A stretch of 64,000 nt of DNA from Lachancea dasiensis (lineage: Eukaryota; Ascomycota; Saccharomycetes; Saccharomycetales; Saccharomycetaceae), in contig LT598458.1 in the NCBI GenBank assembly GCA_900074725.1, positions 558,001 through 622,000 of the forward strand, in the 5' to 3' direction. The notes under the pieces are model-generated. The model did no database searches. It saw only the letters and a list, made by a program, of their open reading frames with translations, and was not told where the DNA came from. The translations under genes were made by a program, and so were the position numbers. This document shows, in pieces, positions 9,003-20,544 of this stretch (positions are counted from its first letter, which is position 1; each line of letters starts with the position of its first letter).

Positions 9003-10251
9003 TCAACCGTCCATGGGCTCTTCATCATCATCAATTGCATTCTCATTGCAAGTGAGATCATATTCACCCTCGAAAGTGTTTGATTCGTGGTCAATAGTCA
9101 GTTTCCTTCTGTGCTTCCACCCCCTCCTCTCCTTATCATTATCGTCGTCATCTTCGTCTCCCAGGCCCGACTTTGAAATATCTTCCAATGAGGCAGTTTT
9201 AAGCCTAGAAACGTTCAGATAGAGGTACATGACCCTTTTTCTTTTCTTATTGAATAAAAACCACATCAAACTCCAAAGGTGGCCTGGCTCATCATCCAAA
9301 AAAGACTTGGAAGGCTTATATTGATAGATGGCACAGTCTGAAACATCCATATGAGAATTAATAGTTTCCCAAATCCATTCTTGAGGTTGTTTCCCAAATG
9401 ATATCAGTGTGTTCTCAAATTTTGAAATGAGGGACTTCATAGAGCTTTTGACGAAATCTGTAGGCTCCAAAGAAGAAAAATCGTGATCTGGATAGGACGC
9501 ATTCAATATTGCAATCAAGTAGGCAAAAGTTCTCCTACTCGCAGTTTCATTAATTGGCCCAAAAGGGCCAATATTCACGCTTTCCTTCTGCGCGGACGAT
9601 CTTCGCCTCAAAATTCCAGATCCAAAAGCCATGCTTCCAGAGCTGCTTGTGCGTCTGATTGCACCTGTGGTGTGTAGATGAGATTCAGTTGAGGAGGAAC
9701 TCATATACCCAGACTCCGAATTGACAAGCTCTTTCAAATTTTGGTCATTCAGTTTGTGAGTTTTAGGAACCGCCACACTCACCCCGTTTCCATTGCCGCT
9801 TTCACTGACCGATATCCGTCTTTTCTGTTCCCAAAATGATGAGGGGGACCCCGACTCCCCTCGAGTGCTGTACAAATGGGGCGCATCGCTTTTCAAGTCT
9901 ATTGGCGAAGAAGAAATGTTTTCCTGGTTTTCAAGAGCCATCTGCTGTTGTACAGCATTGTTGAATCCCTCGTTTTCGACTAGAAGGGAGTCTAGATGTC
10001 TGTCGATCGTCTTGTATAACTTTTTATCAGAGGCCACCGGTTTAGTGGTAAATATGTCGCAGCCTCCAGTCACTCTACAATCGCTTGTTTCAAAATTCAA
10101 AGCCTGATTTACAAGCTCTACATCAAGCTCGTCGATAAACTGCAGCAGATTGTTAGTAACCAGAGCAAGAAAGCAATGCATCGGCTTAGTTTATCCCGAC
10201 GCTAGTTCGTCTTGTCAGCCGTATTCGCGACGGCAGCCTCCATACCTTCAT
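9003..10251 (-). CDS. MAF1: RNA polymerase III repressor Maf1 (one intron)
   Basis: Global repressor of RNA polymerase III, controlled by TORC1/PKA phosphorylation. The coding parts are 10246-10251 (Met-Lys), then 9003-10139, giving 380 residues. Exon 2 opens with [18 protein letters not shown], the conserved N-terminal box. The other boxes follow: GPFGPINE, then [18 protein letters not shown] and KRVMYLYLN. Basic-Ser sites (RRRSS, RRTSS) of PKA type lie in the linker, and the tail is acidic. The S. cerevisiae gene also has an intron right after Met-Lys, so the position is conserved. An unspliced reading would begin with 14 unrelated residues. Confidence 0.94.
10140..10245 (-). other. Spliceosomal intron in MAF1
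   Basis: 106 bp on the minus strand: 5' site GTATGG (not the usual GTATGT), branch point TACTAAC, 3' site CTGCAG. It joins ATGAAG to TTTATCGAC, giving the N-terminus MKFIDELD found in S. cerevisiae. Confidence 0.9.
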
Positions 10252-10621
10252 CGTCGGAGCAAGCTAACTTCTTTCAAGCTTATTGCTTGTAAAGAAATAG
10301 GATATAACGTATTTGTAGTCTTCCTGTAACTTTCACTTCTAAGAACGCGTAGCTTCTTAGCCGTCTACACCCCGTGCGATAATAACCAGGAACACCAAAT
10401 TATGTTCCCAGTCGCGCTGTTTGGGGCCGTACGTGATGCTATCATCAGCTTCGGGTAACAAACCACAGAACCTTTTGCCGCCCAAGGTCGCACCTGATGC
10501 AAATATGCTCTTTCACTGGACGATGTCCTAACTTCATCTTATGTTAAGTGTATTGATCGGTTATTCAAGTCCATACTCATAATAAGAGAGCTTTTTTATG
10601 GCATGCTAAAATTCCAAAATA
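10252..10621. other. MAF1 promoter and DSF2 3' region
   Basis: No gene. It holds the palindromic element TTCTAAGAA (10337-10345), overlapping an MCB-like ACGCGT (10345-10350), about 90 bp upstream of MAF1. The same palindrome recurs upstream of SOK1. Confidence 0.5.
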
Positions 10622-12493
10622 CTAAAGACTTTCTATACTTCGATTTTGATACTTGTCCTTATATATCCAGTCCGCCCCTATAAGATCTGCGCCTCTTCTA
10701 TCCGCCAGTCGAAACCAAGCAGCCGCTCTTGTCATGTTTTTTCTCCTCACTTTCGAACTTTTTGACCAAATTGTACCGCTCAGGCACATGGAATCCAAAT
10801 GACCATTGGAGGCAGCCTTCTCGAGATACTTGAGGCCCTTCACTTCGTCGATTTCATTAACACCGTATCCTTTAAGATACGAAATGCCGCACTCGTACAA
10901 TGCAGGTGCCTGTGGTTCCCGAGGAACGTGGGGTACATTGTGGAGCTTGAAGGGGTCAATATCTACACTGAATAGCTCCCTTTCTTCCGAGTGAACTCCA
11001 GATGCTAGCTTCAGGTGTTTGAAAGATTCGAGGTAATCTACTTCTACCCCGGATCCATATCGTAGTGCCAGCCCGTAAAGTAAGTGACCGGTGGGATTGT
11101 TCATGTCGCATAATACTTTCAACTGTTCTGCCGACTGATTTAATAATCCCTTATTTCGAAGTTCTATTGCGGTCCTAATCCGCGCCTCTTGCGTTACTTG
11201 CGTGTCCTTGGATAAATGTGACTGGGAATTTTCTTGCGTACTGGGACGCATCAAGCGTGGCATGTGTGTATTTCTAGTTTGGCTTGAAATGGGTCCCGCA
11301 CTCCTCTTATTCCAGTTGCCATCTGTACGACTGACATAAACATTACTATCAGAAGACGCACGACTGTGGTCCAAATGGACAAAGTTGGCTCGAAATGTTT
11401 TATGGTTATCATTCCACGTTTGAGGGGCCTCGAAACCCGTATGAGAGCTCGGAATGGCGATATCGTCCATCTGTGGAGGAGGAAATTTGAATTTAGAGAC
11501 AATGGGCGTCGAATTAGGTGTAGACTCACTAGATTGCACTTGACTAAAGACCGCCTTAGGACTCTCAACTTTGGGTGATTTGAACAAACTCTTCAAAGAA
11601 AATGACGTTTTTTTTTTATGGCCCTTCCGAGCCTTGGTAGGTGAAGGTGACTCATCAGCAGTAAAACTTGGTTCAAACTTTTGTGGAGTGGAGAACTTCC
11701 AGCTGGGGGGCTTGTCTCCAGATCTATTCTTATCACTCTCCTGTGAGCGTTCGCTTTCCATTGACGAATGTGTACTTGGCTTGATAAGGACCTTAGTTTC
11801 GAGTGATGACGTACTCCCCATTGGCGTTTGAAGAGAGTTATGATGCCCATCCTTCTGCAGAGCGTATTGTGGTATGATTCTCGGGGTCGTTTCGATATTC
11901 GGTTGGTTAATTAATGAAGCTGACGATGATTTTCTAGGTGGGACTTTCATCCTATACCTCTCGAAACTGATCGCGCGACCATCTGGGGCTAAACGGCTGG
12001 TCAAAAAATCGTCAGTGTCTTCGCCGCTGTCCTCCTCAACCAAATAAGAGTACCTGCTTTGGGGCATGTGGAGCTCAACCTCGTTTAATTTAGACAACTT
12101 TATTTTTTCCTTTTGAGATAGCTCGCTGAGGATGTTCATGAATGGCGCCATCTCCTTGGTATTAGACGAGCCGCTTGATCCGCTCAACTTGCGCAACGAG
12201 GGAAACCCTGAAGCTGGGACACAGACTACGCGCTTTTCTGGCGCACCGCTGCCGCTTATCGTTTGAACTTCATTTTCCTTCAGAGCTTGCTGTAACAGTG
12301 CTTCGTCGTCGGGGCTCAGTTCCAAACGATCTAGCAAGCGTTCTGTGGTTTTGATAGACTCGTAAGATACAACGCTATCACTTCGCTCATGCAAAATTAG
12401 AATTTCAGAACTTTGATCCTCGGTCCTTGTCTGGCTATCAGTTTTTCTTTGCAATCCGTCAAGTGGTGAAAGCTTTTTAGCTGGAAAACTCAT
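10622..12493 (-). CDS. DSF2: Sel1-repeat protein Dsf2
   Basis: Orthologue of DSF2, a bud-tip/neck protein with Sel1-like repeats and no enzymatic role known to me. The 623-residue product has a long, Ser-rich, probably disordered N-terminal two thirds with basic patches such as KARKGHKKKTSFSLKSLFK. From about residue 430 it carries helical Sel1/TPR-like repeats: GHLLYGLALRYGSG, ALYECGISYLKGYG and AAAWFRLADRRGA. It is shorter than the S. cerevisiae protein (about 736). The position between MAF1 and SOK1 combines YBR007C with the YDR005C-YDR006C pair, as expected for a pre-WGD order. Confidence 0.85.
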   Translation of the reverse strand: MSFPAKKLSPLDGLQRKTDSQTRTEDQSSEILILHERSDSVVSYESIKTTERLLDRLELSPDDEALLQQALKENEVQTISGSGAPEKRVVCVPASGFPSLRKLSGSSGSSNTKEMAPFMNILSELSQKEKIKLSKLNEVELHMPQSRYSYLVEEDSGEDTDDFLTSRLAPDGRAISFERYRMKVPPRKSSSASLINQPNIETTPRIIPQYALQKDGHHNSLQTPMGSTSSLETKVLIKPSTHSSMESERSQESDKNRSGDKPPSWKFSTPQKFEPSFTADESPSPTKARKGHKKKTSFSLKSLFKSPKVESPKAVFSQVQSSESTPNSTPIVSKFKFPPPQMDDIAIPSSHTGFEAPQTWNDNHKTFRANFVHLDHSRASSDSNVYVSRTDGNWNKRSAGPISSQTRNTHMPRLMRPSTQENSQSHLSKDTQVTQEARIRTAIELRNKGLLNQSAEQLKVLCDMNNPTGHLLYGLALRYGSGVEVDYLESFKHLKLASGVHSEERELFSVDIDPFKLHNVPHVPREPQAPALYECGISYLKGYGVNEIDEVKGLKYLEKAASNGHLDSMCLSGTIWSKSSKVRRKNMTRAAAWFRLADRRGADLIGADWIYKDKYQNRSIESL

Positions 12494-13362
12494 GGCTTAG
12501 CCAAGGTTAGGCAGATGGGCGTGGATAACTCTTCGTGTTTATATCAGTGCACCTCTATATCAATTGGTTTCAAGTCGTGTGAATTTCAACAAAAGGAAAG
12601 TCGCGAGAAAGAGATCCAGGTCCAGGTCCTGAAGGTCTCAAAATCTTATGGTGAAGTACAAGACTTGTTAGTTGTTCAGAAAACCTTAGTGAGCAAGCAG
12701 GTTCGCGTATATATCGAAAACATACATATTTTTCGTATCGCGGTATATATAATCTGTTGATTTCCATAGATTGATACAAATGGGTTAATCTAAAATTAAC
12801 GAATTTAGCGACTCGACGCACGGCCGCATCGGTGATCGGTTCCCACGATTGGGGCCAACCCAAAACTCTTTGGGAAAGTAAGCTGCAGCAATCATGAGTG
12901 GATGACATAAGGAATATTGTAACACTAAAATCTTATTTGTTCAAGAATTATGAGAGCCGCTGGAACACATTCTCCGGTAGTGGACCCTGTCAAAGGCAGA
13001 AAGGGGCATGAAAATAGCGTCCTCTCTCTTTTCGAATTTCGTGTTGAAAACGGTATCTATATTGTTATAAAATGCAGCAGTGCCTTTCCACTATGATCTA
13101 AGTTCATTGTGTAGCGCACCACAGAGCTTATGGGGCAAGGGTGCTCCTTCCCGTAGGTATTCTCCTTGAAAATATCTTCCTTCCCCTTGATGCTCGACAT
13201 AAAAGCTAGTACGTTGATCTAAACCAAGGGTACATTCCTACCATCATGACACAGTCACAAACGGAGCAGCCTTATTCTCTGAACTCGCGTCCCACCGCAT
13301 TGATAGTGTAAATAGAAAAGTCCAATTCTACTGAATGCTATATGCTTTAGTTGATTGTCTTG
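12494..13362. other. Intergenic region, upstream of DSF2 and 3' of SOK1
   Basis: About 870 bp without a supported gene. It contains A/T-rich TATA-like stretches near 12725 and 13440. I see no RNA gene or repeat. Confidence 0.5.
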
Positions 13363-15945
13363 CTAGTGAACTTCCTCCATTTTGTCTCCCAAATAATCCA
13401 TATAGAGACACCCAAAAACCGACCAATGGAAATTCACCAATGTATATAAATGGCAGAAAAGACTCTCAAACTCTTCCATATCCAATGACGCCAGACCTGT
13501 TGACCGTGATGCCCCTGCCTGTTGATCAAAGGCGGCTTGATCACTTGACGAGGGAGCTTGATTTGCAGACTTCACTTGCATTCCACGGTTTGCAGAACTC
13601 GCGAACGAGGATGCTGAGGCATTCGCATTAATGGTACTGCAAAGATGAACAAAATCTTGTTTGATGGTTCCGTCCTGTGTACAACTTGACCGCGAAAAAA
13701 TGCTATTTTCTAGCTGTTGCAAAACGCGAGCTTCGAGAACGCCGTACACTTCACTTAAAGGCTGCGTCTGCTTTGAGAGCCATGACTTTGCAAAGTCTAT
13801 TTGGGCGTTATTCAGAGAAGGGCCCTGAATAACAGAAGATGGGCAAGAAGAGGTGTTTGCTAAATTGACATCCCCAAAGTTCTTCTGTAAAAGAAAATCT
13901 TGTTTGAGCTCAGCAATCGTTTTACAAAAATGTATGGCAATCGACATTGTATTCTTCGTCCATCTGCAATTTCCATGCTCATCAGTAATGATGCTGACAA
14001 TTTCATCCTTGAGCTTCTTATTCGTATAGGAGTTGATGATGTGGTCCTTGGTGGCTTTTTCGAGAGAACTATCATTAGCCACCAGCTGTTTGAACAGCAA
14101 TCGACAAACCAAAAGACAAACTATTTGTCGTATATCTGCTCTCAGTAGAATCAAGCGAGCGTGGTCGAAAGAAAGAGAAGTTGGGTATTCGCGGACCATC
14201 TTTCGGCATGACAAAAGGCTAACGATGCTCCTGATGCACAAGCGGTAAACATCAGATGCCTGTAGACGCTCGCTTGGTGAGGCTAGCGATTTTTCGTATT
14301 CCGCGCACTTTGAACTGAACCACTTGAATGATGACTTCAAATTTACTCTATTACTGCTCATTAACGACTGAAAGTATTGCTTTTCAAACTCGACCGCATT
14401 ACTCAACAAAGCAGGTCTCAGGATCCTTATTTGATGGTTTGCGATATCCAATTTCATTGCTTCCAAGATCTGAAAGACTAGCCTCAATCCTGCGACGAGT
14501 TTAGGCACCGACTTTTCCTCTTCCGATTCCCTGAATTTCTGACTCATCTTGTCAACCCACGGGTCCCTCATAGGAGCGCAGTGGTGCTTAAACAACTGAG
14601 CCAACCAATCAGAAAACTTTGACATCATTAACGAGCCTTTTAAAAGCTCTTGTACCAACAGCTCTGTATCCAAAACGTTCTCGACAGTGTGCACCTCTTT
14701 CTGAGGAACGATTGTTATCAGTACCTCCTTAAGGCTGTTGAATAGAGGAACAAGCCTCGTTTGATCGAAGCGAAATACTTCTGGATTTGATTTGTAAACG
14801 ATTATTTCATTCTCCACATCATACCAATATTTGTCCGAAACTTGTTTCTTCTTTAACCCTCTCTCTCCATCTAAATTAGGCCGAAATTGCAACAAAGGAT
14901 CAAATAGGATGTCATGTCTCAGCTGTGGGTTCTTCACTATTTCTTGCAAATCAATCTCCTTCAGACACTGTAAGTTTATTGGCGGTAAGGGAGTTGGGCC
15001 AGGATATGATTCCATATACTTAATTCTGTCCCTCACGCTAAGGTTGTTGTTCGTTGAATGGATCCGCTGGTTTAACAACAATGCGTGGCGCAAAGATGCC
15101 GAATGCTTGCTCTGCTTCTTCTTTTTGATGCCACGGTTCATGTGCAGCCCCGTCTGCTGGTGGCATGGAGGTAGACCGTGTTGTTGATTTGATTGCTGTT
15201 GGTGGTCTAAGTTGTCTTGCTGGAGTCGCTGAGCGTTCAAAAATCCACTATTGTTCGACAGGCCCATAGTTCTTAGCGATGAATGCAGAATGGAGGGTAA
15301 GGAATGCGACCGACACTTATTACTTTTATTGGAAGTAGCTTTAAAAGACGCCAATGCTCTCAAGTCAACCTCACGACATCCTGCGGATTCAGAATCGTTG
15401 TCTGCATGCGAAAGCGTCGATTTTGGCTCGAGTGACGTAGCAGGAGGATTCGCTTTACCTGTGGAAGCCAAAAACCTGCCTACTTTGTCATCAAAGGGCT
15501 TGAAAATGGCGTCGGTAGCCGCAGGAAATAAGGTGTGCGCTGGTGCAAAAGCTTGAGGCTCTTGAACAAGTTGATTCTGGTCACCGTACCTTGAAGTCTG
15601 TAACTGCGATGAAGTTGAGCCTGATTCATCTCCAGAGCGCTGTGAACTACTATCGTCAATGTCAACTTGTTGAGAAGGCGTGATAGACCCATGGTCCGAC
15701 GACGCTCTCACATCGCCCACATAGTCGCATTCCATTTCCTTTCCGCTGCCTTGAGGTTTGACATTCACAACTGCAGCAGATGATGTCTGGCGAGTGGAGC
15801 CACTTCCTGCTTGGCTGGCGGAGGTCTTGCCACCACTATTCATCGCCTTCGGGTCCGAGGGGCCTCTTGAACCTCTGCGTGGGTCCTGGTGCAAAGCAAC
15901 AGCCTCCGCGGGAGGAGTATTAGTTTGTGTTCGCGTGTGCTCCAT
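13363..15945 (-). CDS. SOK1: Sok1, TCP11-domain protein linked to PKA signalling
   Basis: Orthologue of SOK1, a high-copy suppressor of loss of PKA in S. cerevisiae. The 860-residue protein opens with about 290 residues of low-complexity Ser/Gln/His-rich sequence and a basic KKKKQSKHS patch. It then has a long alpha-helical T-complex-11 (TCP11) domain, from about residue 310 (RDRIKYMES, PPINLQCLKEIDL) to near 730. The C-terminal end is again Ser/Ala-rich before a short hydrophobic helix. The ATG at 15945 is the first in the frame and the length is near that of S. cerevisiae (901). MAF1-SOK1-TRP1 is also the order on S. cerevisiae chromosome IV. Confidence 0.88.
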   Translation of the reverse strand: MEHTRTQTNTPPAEAVALHQDPRRGSRGPSDPKAMNSGGKTSASQAGSGSTRQTSSAAVVNVKPQGSGKEMECDYVGDVRASSDHGSITPSQQVDIDDSSSQRSGDESGSTSSQLQTSRYGDQNQLVQEPQAFAPAHTLFPAATDAIFKPFDDKVGRFLASTGKANPPATSLEPKSTLSHADNDSESAGCREVDLRALASFKATSNKSNKCRSHSLPSILHSSLRTMGLSNNSGFLNAQRLQQDNLDHQQQSNQQHGLPPCHQQTGLHMNRGIKKKKQSKHSASLRHALLLNQRIHSTNNNLSVRDRIKYMESYPGPTPLPPINLQCLKEIDLQEIVKNPQLRHDILFDPLLQFRPNLDGERGLKKKQVSDKYWYDVENEIIVYKSNPEVFRFDQTRLVPLFNSLKEVLITIVPQKEVHTVENVLDTELLVQELLKGSLMMSKFSDWLAQLFKHHCAPMRDPWVDKMSQKFRESEEEKSVPKLVAGLRLVFQILEAMKLDIANHQIRILRPALLSNAVEFEKQYFQSLMSSNRVNLKSSFKWFSSKCAEYEKSLASPSERLQASDVYRLCIRSIVSLLSCRKMVREYPTSLSFDHARLILLRADIRQIVCLLVCRLLFKQLVANDSSLEKATKDHIINSYTNKKLKDEIVSIITDEHGNCRWTKNTMSIAIHFCKTIAELKQDFLLQKNFGDVNLANTSSCPSSVIQGPSLNNAQIDFAKSWLSKQTQPLSEVYGVLEARVLQQLENSIFSRSSCTQDGTIKQDFVHLCSTINANASASSFASSANRGMQVKSANQAPSSSDQAAFDQQAGASRSTGLASLDMEEFESLFCHLYTLVNFHWSVFGCLYMDYLGDKMEEVH

Positions 15946-17098
15946 ATCTCCAGCGTGACTTGGTAACCTCAGATTCTTGCAGAAATGTCAGACCTAAGAA
16001 CTAGGCGCTACTTTTCGTCTTTTCAGGAGCCAGCAAAACCTGAAGCCGCAGATTATCTAATATTCAGTATTCGTAGCTTGAACTAGCAGTTTCCCAGTCC
16101 TTGTGTCTTTACGTTCTGGCCCAAATCCAGTTCTAAGAACTATAACTACGGTCCCTGTTCGTCTTTAGGTGGCGAGATAAGCTGACTGCTAGTTCTTAAA
16201 TTCTAAGATGCCTTTTTCTGGGAGCTTAGAATACCGGTCGGTGAGATCATACGTATGCGCATTCCACCTATCGTCGTTCATTATGATTTCATTTTAAACG
16301 GTCAAAGGTGACGATCATTCGTCGTTTCTTTTCCCTATGAAGTTTTGTCATTGACCATGCTCACAAAGTGAGCTCCCAACTGAATAATAGCGAACACATA
16401 TCTTCTGCCCATTTTACAGTGATATACAACTCACGCTCTAGATTCGCTTAATTCGATTTTATCTACAGCTGCTGTATCATCATATACGTGTGTGTCACCG
16501 ATGTGCCCAGAAGGACTTTGTATCGATTTATTATCTGGAAAAGCGGCTATTGCTGAAAGATGTGATACGTTATCTGATATAAAGGTCGAAGGGACGTCTA
16601 ATACAAGGGGGAGTTCCTGGCCATATCCCTTGAATTGTAATAGTCATAAGGCAAGGGACAAGATAGAAAAGTAAACCACAAATATGTGATTACTGAAGAA
16701 GTATGCTAAATCTCATCACTGGAGGTTTCCAGAAGCCGGCAGCCCAACAGACCACATATCAGTTAACGCTGTCTAAGTTTGTTGACTCTTCTCGTGTCTA
16801 CAATGTAAATATTTTGATAATGCATTTTAATGTTTTGAAGATATATCCATCGATCATTGGTCAAGGTGTTATATGTTTTTACCTTTGAAAGTGATTTTGG
16901 TCAGGCAAAAAACAAACACCCACAGTTCCAATAGTGCGAAATTCACAGCTGTAGGTCAACAGTTGTGACACCAGTCTCCGTTATATCCTTAACCAACTTG
17001 AACTCAAGAAATGAAGAACATGCAAATTGCTAGCTTAACCCGAACCAGTCATGTCATTATTTTAATGTACAAATATATCAATTTTAGATAAAAACGAT
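15946..17098. other. Intergenic region, SOK1 promoter and 3' of histone H4
   Basis: About 1.15 kb. Open frames at 16492-16674 and 16703-16888 are short, do not start convincingly and resemble nothing I know. Near SOK1 there are repeated CTAAGAACTA-type elements at 15994-16003, 16133-16142 and (reverse) 16190-16199. One of them lies in the 13-bp palindrome AGTTCT-A-AGAACT at 16129-16141. Confidence 0.5.
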
Positions 17099-17443
<345 letters not shown>

Positions 17444-17607
17444 TTATTCTTACAGTCTGCAGAAAAAACTATTGCATATCCTCAAAATGAAACGTCTCTT
17501 TATATACTTTCTTGATACTTTCCAAGTCTCACACTTTCCCCCCCTCCTCCCCCTACATCGGAATTTCGACTGAGCGTTCTAACTAGCAAAATTGAGTTTC
17601 TTTAAGT

Positions 17608-17740
17608 GGTCCACATTATTCGGCTAACATGCGCGAATATCATGGTCTAAGTGGCCACATTAGGAAAATAATTTTAGGCGGACCACTATTTACGCAAACA
17701 ATCCAGATATTATATTCGAAGAGCGCGAATAGTTTGGTCT
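17608..17740. promoter_or_regulatory. Four bipartite histone activator sites (H4-H3 promoter)
   Basis: Four 16-bp sites of the form SCGAA-N6-GGWCY in both orientations: 17608-17623 (minus), 17633-17648 (plus), 17680-17695 (minus, with GCGTA) and 17725-17740 (plus). The layout equals the Spt10 histone UAS of S. cerevisiae, GNGAA-N6-GGAAY read on this strand, but the second half is GGTCT/GGTCC/GGACC. Three matching sites lie in the H2B-H2A promoter. Confidence 0.75.
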
Positions 17741-18013
17741 GCACTTTCGTATAAAGTTTTCTGGTACTAATTATTTCCAGCCCCAAATGTTCGCTGACCT
17801 CCAGCCTAGCTTATACGCTTAAAGGTCGTTACTGGGAAGGGGCCGGTTTGCCGACCATAGTTCAAAATTATGTTTTACTGTGCACGAAGCCCTTCAAGGA
17901 GCAGGCCGTAAGAACTGACCGCAAACGAATTAGGTTTTTCAGAATCCTATATAAAGCAGGGAACTTCCGAGTGTAGGCCGCTACTTTGTATGGTTTTTAT
18001 GAATATTCATTAG

Positions 18014-18448
<435 letters not shown>

Positions 18449-18840
18449 ACGATGGGCTTTTAATATGGTAAGGATTACTCTATCACTTTGATATACATTG
18501 TTTTCGGGTTTATAGCAGGGCGGGTGGCTCAGTGGAAACTCTACTGGGCTCCCAGGTCCCTCGGTTATGTTGTATAATAGGATTTATTCAATGAATGTTT
18601 AAGAAACGACGCAAGAATTCTTAGCAGATTGGTGACAATATAGTCTTTCTCCGTATGCCGTAGCTCCTAACTGTTTTGGCCGGGAGTGGTATAGCTGCTC
18701 GAGTGAAGGTATCAATTGTTTCTACTACATACAATATTAGTACTACTTCTTTAATGAGTACCAAAAAATTGAAAGAGCCTACTGCAATAATTCATGGTCA
18801 ACAACTTTAACACGCAGGCAACGAGCGGCGGTTTGTCCAA
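18449..18840. other. Intergenic region, H3 to TRP1
   Basis: No gene. It has a tRNA A-box-like TGGCTCAGTGG near 18530 but no B box. No Gcn4 TGACTC site was seen before TRP1. Confidence 0.5.
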
Positions 18841-19506
18841 ATGAGTTCACTTATCCGTTCAAATTCCATAACCAAGATTTGTGGGTTGCAAACCCTTGAA
18901 GCAGCTCAAATAGCTATTGACAGCAAAGCTGACTTACTTGGAGTCATTTGCGTACCCAATAGAAAACGAACCGTTGACGCAAAAGTTGCACAAGACATAT
19001 CAGCTCTGGTGAGAACCGAACGTCTCAAAGTAAAGTCAAAGGAGGGCCCTTATTTGGTTGGCGTCTTCCGCAACCAGAGCGTTGAAGAAGTTAAAAGGTT
19101 GAAAGATGAGTACTGCTTAGACATCGTACAGCTGCACGGAAATGAGGATTGGAAACAATATTGCAAAGAATTAGGTGACGTTACGATAATCAAGCGCTTC
19201 ATCTTCCCCGATGATTGTGCTAAGGTACTAGAGATTACAAATATGGGTAGTGCGCCTTGTGTGGCGCTGTTTGATTCAGAAGCCGGCGGAACCGGTGAAA
19301 AGTTAGACTGGAACCGGATCTCTCAATGGAGTCGAGAATCAGGTGCCAACTTCATCCTTGCTGGCGGCTTAACGCCGGACAATGTCAAAATTGCGTCACA
19401 ATTGCCTGGAGTACGGGGTGTCGACGTGAGTGGAGGTGTTGAAACGAATGGAAAGAAAGACGCCAACAAAATCAAGCAATTTCTTCAGCAGGCATTCCAA
19501 GCTTAA
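18841..19506 (+). CDS. TRP1: Phosphoribosylanthranilate isomerase Trp1
   Basis: Third enzymatic step of tryptophan synthesis: N-(5'-phosphoribosyl)anthranilate to the carboxyphenylamino-deoxyribulose phosphate. The 221-residue TIM barrel has the catalytic KICG near the N-terminus, VQLHGNE in the middle and the catalytic Asp in ALFDSEAGGTG. The phosphate-binding end is ILAGGLTPDNV followed by GVDVSGGVE. Length agrees with the S. cerevisiae enzyme (224). It follows the histone pair, placing YDR007W next to YBR010W. Confidence 0.96.
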   Translation: MSSLIRSNSITKICGLQTLEAAQIAIDSKADLLGVICVPNRKRTVDAKVAQDISALVRTERLKVKSKEGPYLVGVFRNQSVEEVKRLKDEYCLDIVQLHGNEDWKQYCKELGDVTIIKRFIFPDDCAKVLEITNMGSAPCVALFDSEAGGTGEKLDWNRISQWSRESGANFILAGGLTPDNVKIASQLPGVRGVDVSGGVETNGKKDANKIKQFLQQAFQA

Positions 19507-19680
19507 AGATCACGATATTGCCAACGACATCCTTCCATGCAATCCTATTAAATAATTCCACCAGCATTTCCGGCATCGTCTTAAGCAAAATAGATTACTC
19601 ATTTAGAAGTTACGTGATATAGCTTTACTTTAGATACATCATTGAGTGTCTGTAAGTCCTTGAACAAACTCGGTCAATAA

Positions 19681-20544
19681 TTAGGCAGAACCTGAAATGA
19701 AAAACCATTTATCAACGGATTTGTCGACTGGAGCATCCTCTTTAGCTTCATTGGGAGCAATGGCATCAGCAGCAGAAGGGGCAAAAAGGGAGGTACCAGT
19801 TAAAGTGGTATTAGTTAGTTCAATGTCCTTGGCATCAGCTGCCTTTCCTTGAACAAGGTCCTTCCAGGCTTCGCTACATTCTCTAATAACGTCCAAAGCG
19901 TATTTCTTGTTCTTGGCTTCACCGGAAAAAGCAAATTGGTTTTCTGGTTTACCATCTGGAATTTTGTAGATTCTAAACCATTCGTTGGTAGCTCTCAACA
20001 ATCCTGGAAAGTACTTTTCAACGTCCTCAATGTCGTTCAATTTTGCTGCCAAGGGGTCGTTGACATCAATGACAATGACCTTCCAGTCGGTTTCCCCTTC
20101 GTCCAACAATGCCATGACACCGAGAACCTTAACTTGCTTGACCTGACCGGTGTAGCCAATGGTTTCACCAATCTCCAAAACATCCAAAGGATCATTGTCA
20201 CCTGCGGCCTTTGTCTCCGGATGCACAGAGCTAGGATCTTCCCAGGTTTGAGGGAAGGCACCATAATTGTGAATGTAACCATGATGAGGGAAGCAGTTTC
20301 TGACGTATCTTAGCTTACCCTTCTTGGTGTCTTGAATGATTGGGTTCAACCTTTCCTCCTTGCTAATTTCTAGCTTAGCGTTGGTCCAGCGGGGAATTTC
20401 AACCACCATGTTAAAGATCTGATTAGCTTCATCAGCGTACAAGGGAATGTCGTGAAAGGAAGACACGGGCTTGCCGTTTTCTTCAATGAAGACTTTGTAG
20501 TCTAAAGTGTTTTTAGCACCAATTTGTCTGGTAGTGTACACCAT
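19681..20544 (-). CDS. IPP1: Cytosolic inorganic pyrophosphatase Ipp1
   Basis: Family I soluble pyrophosphatase, an essential enzyme that hydrolyses PPi from biosynthetic reactions. The 287 residues match the S. cerevisiae length. The metal-binding signature [11 protein letters not shown] is present, with the lysine/arginine-rich active-site strands ([27 protein letters not shown]). Codon choice is strongly biased. It stands next to TRP1; in S. cerevisiae IPP1 follows histone H3 on chromosome II. Confidence 0.97.
   Translation of the reverse strand: MVYTTRQIGAKNTLDYKVFIEENGKPVSSFHDIPLYADEANQIFNMVVEIPRWTNAKLEISKEERLNPIIQDTKKGKLRYVRNCFPHHGYIHNYGAFPQTWEDPSSVHPETKAAGDNDPLDVLEIGETIGYTGQVKQVKVLGVMALLDEGETDWKVIVIDVNDPLAAKLNDIEDVEKYFPGLLRATNEWFRIYKIPDGKPENQFAFSGEAKNKKYALDVIRECSEAWKDLVQGKAADAKDIELTNTTLTGTSLFAPSAADAIAPNEAKEDAPVDKSVDKWFFISGSA

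Noticed and set aside
16492-16888. Two 60-codon ORFs between SOK1 and histone H4
   Set aside because: Short, no support from sequence, and typical of chance frames in this size of gap.
18529-18590. A tRNA gene after histone H3, from the A-box-like TGGCTCAGTGG
   Set aside because: No B box (GGTTCRANYCC) follows and no cloverleaf forms; only the A-box word is present.
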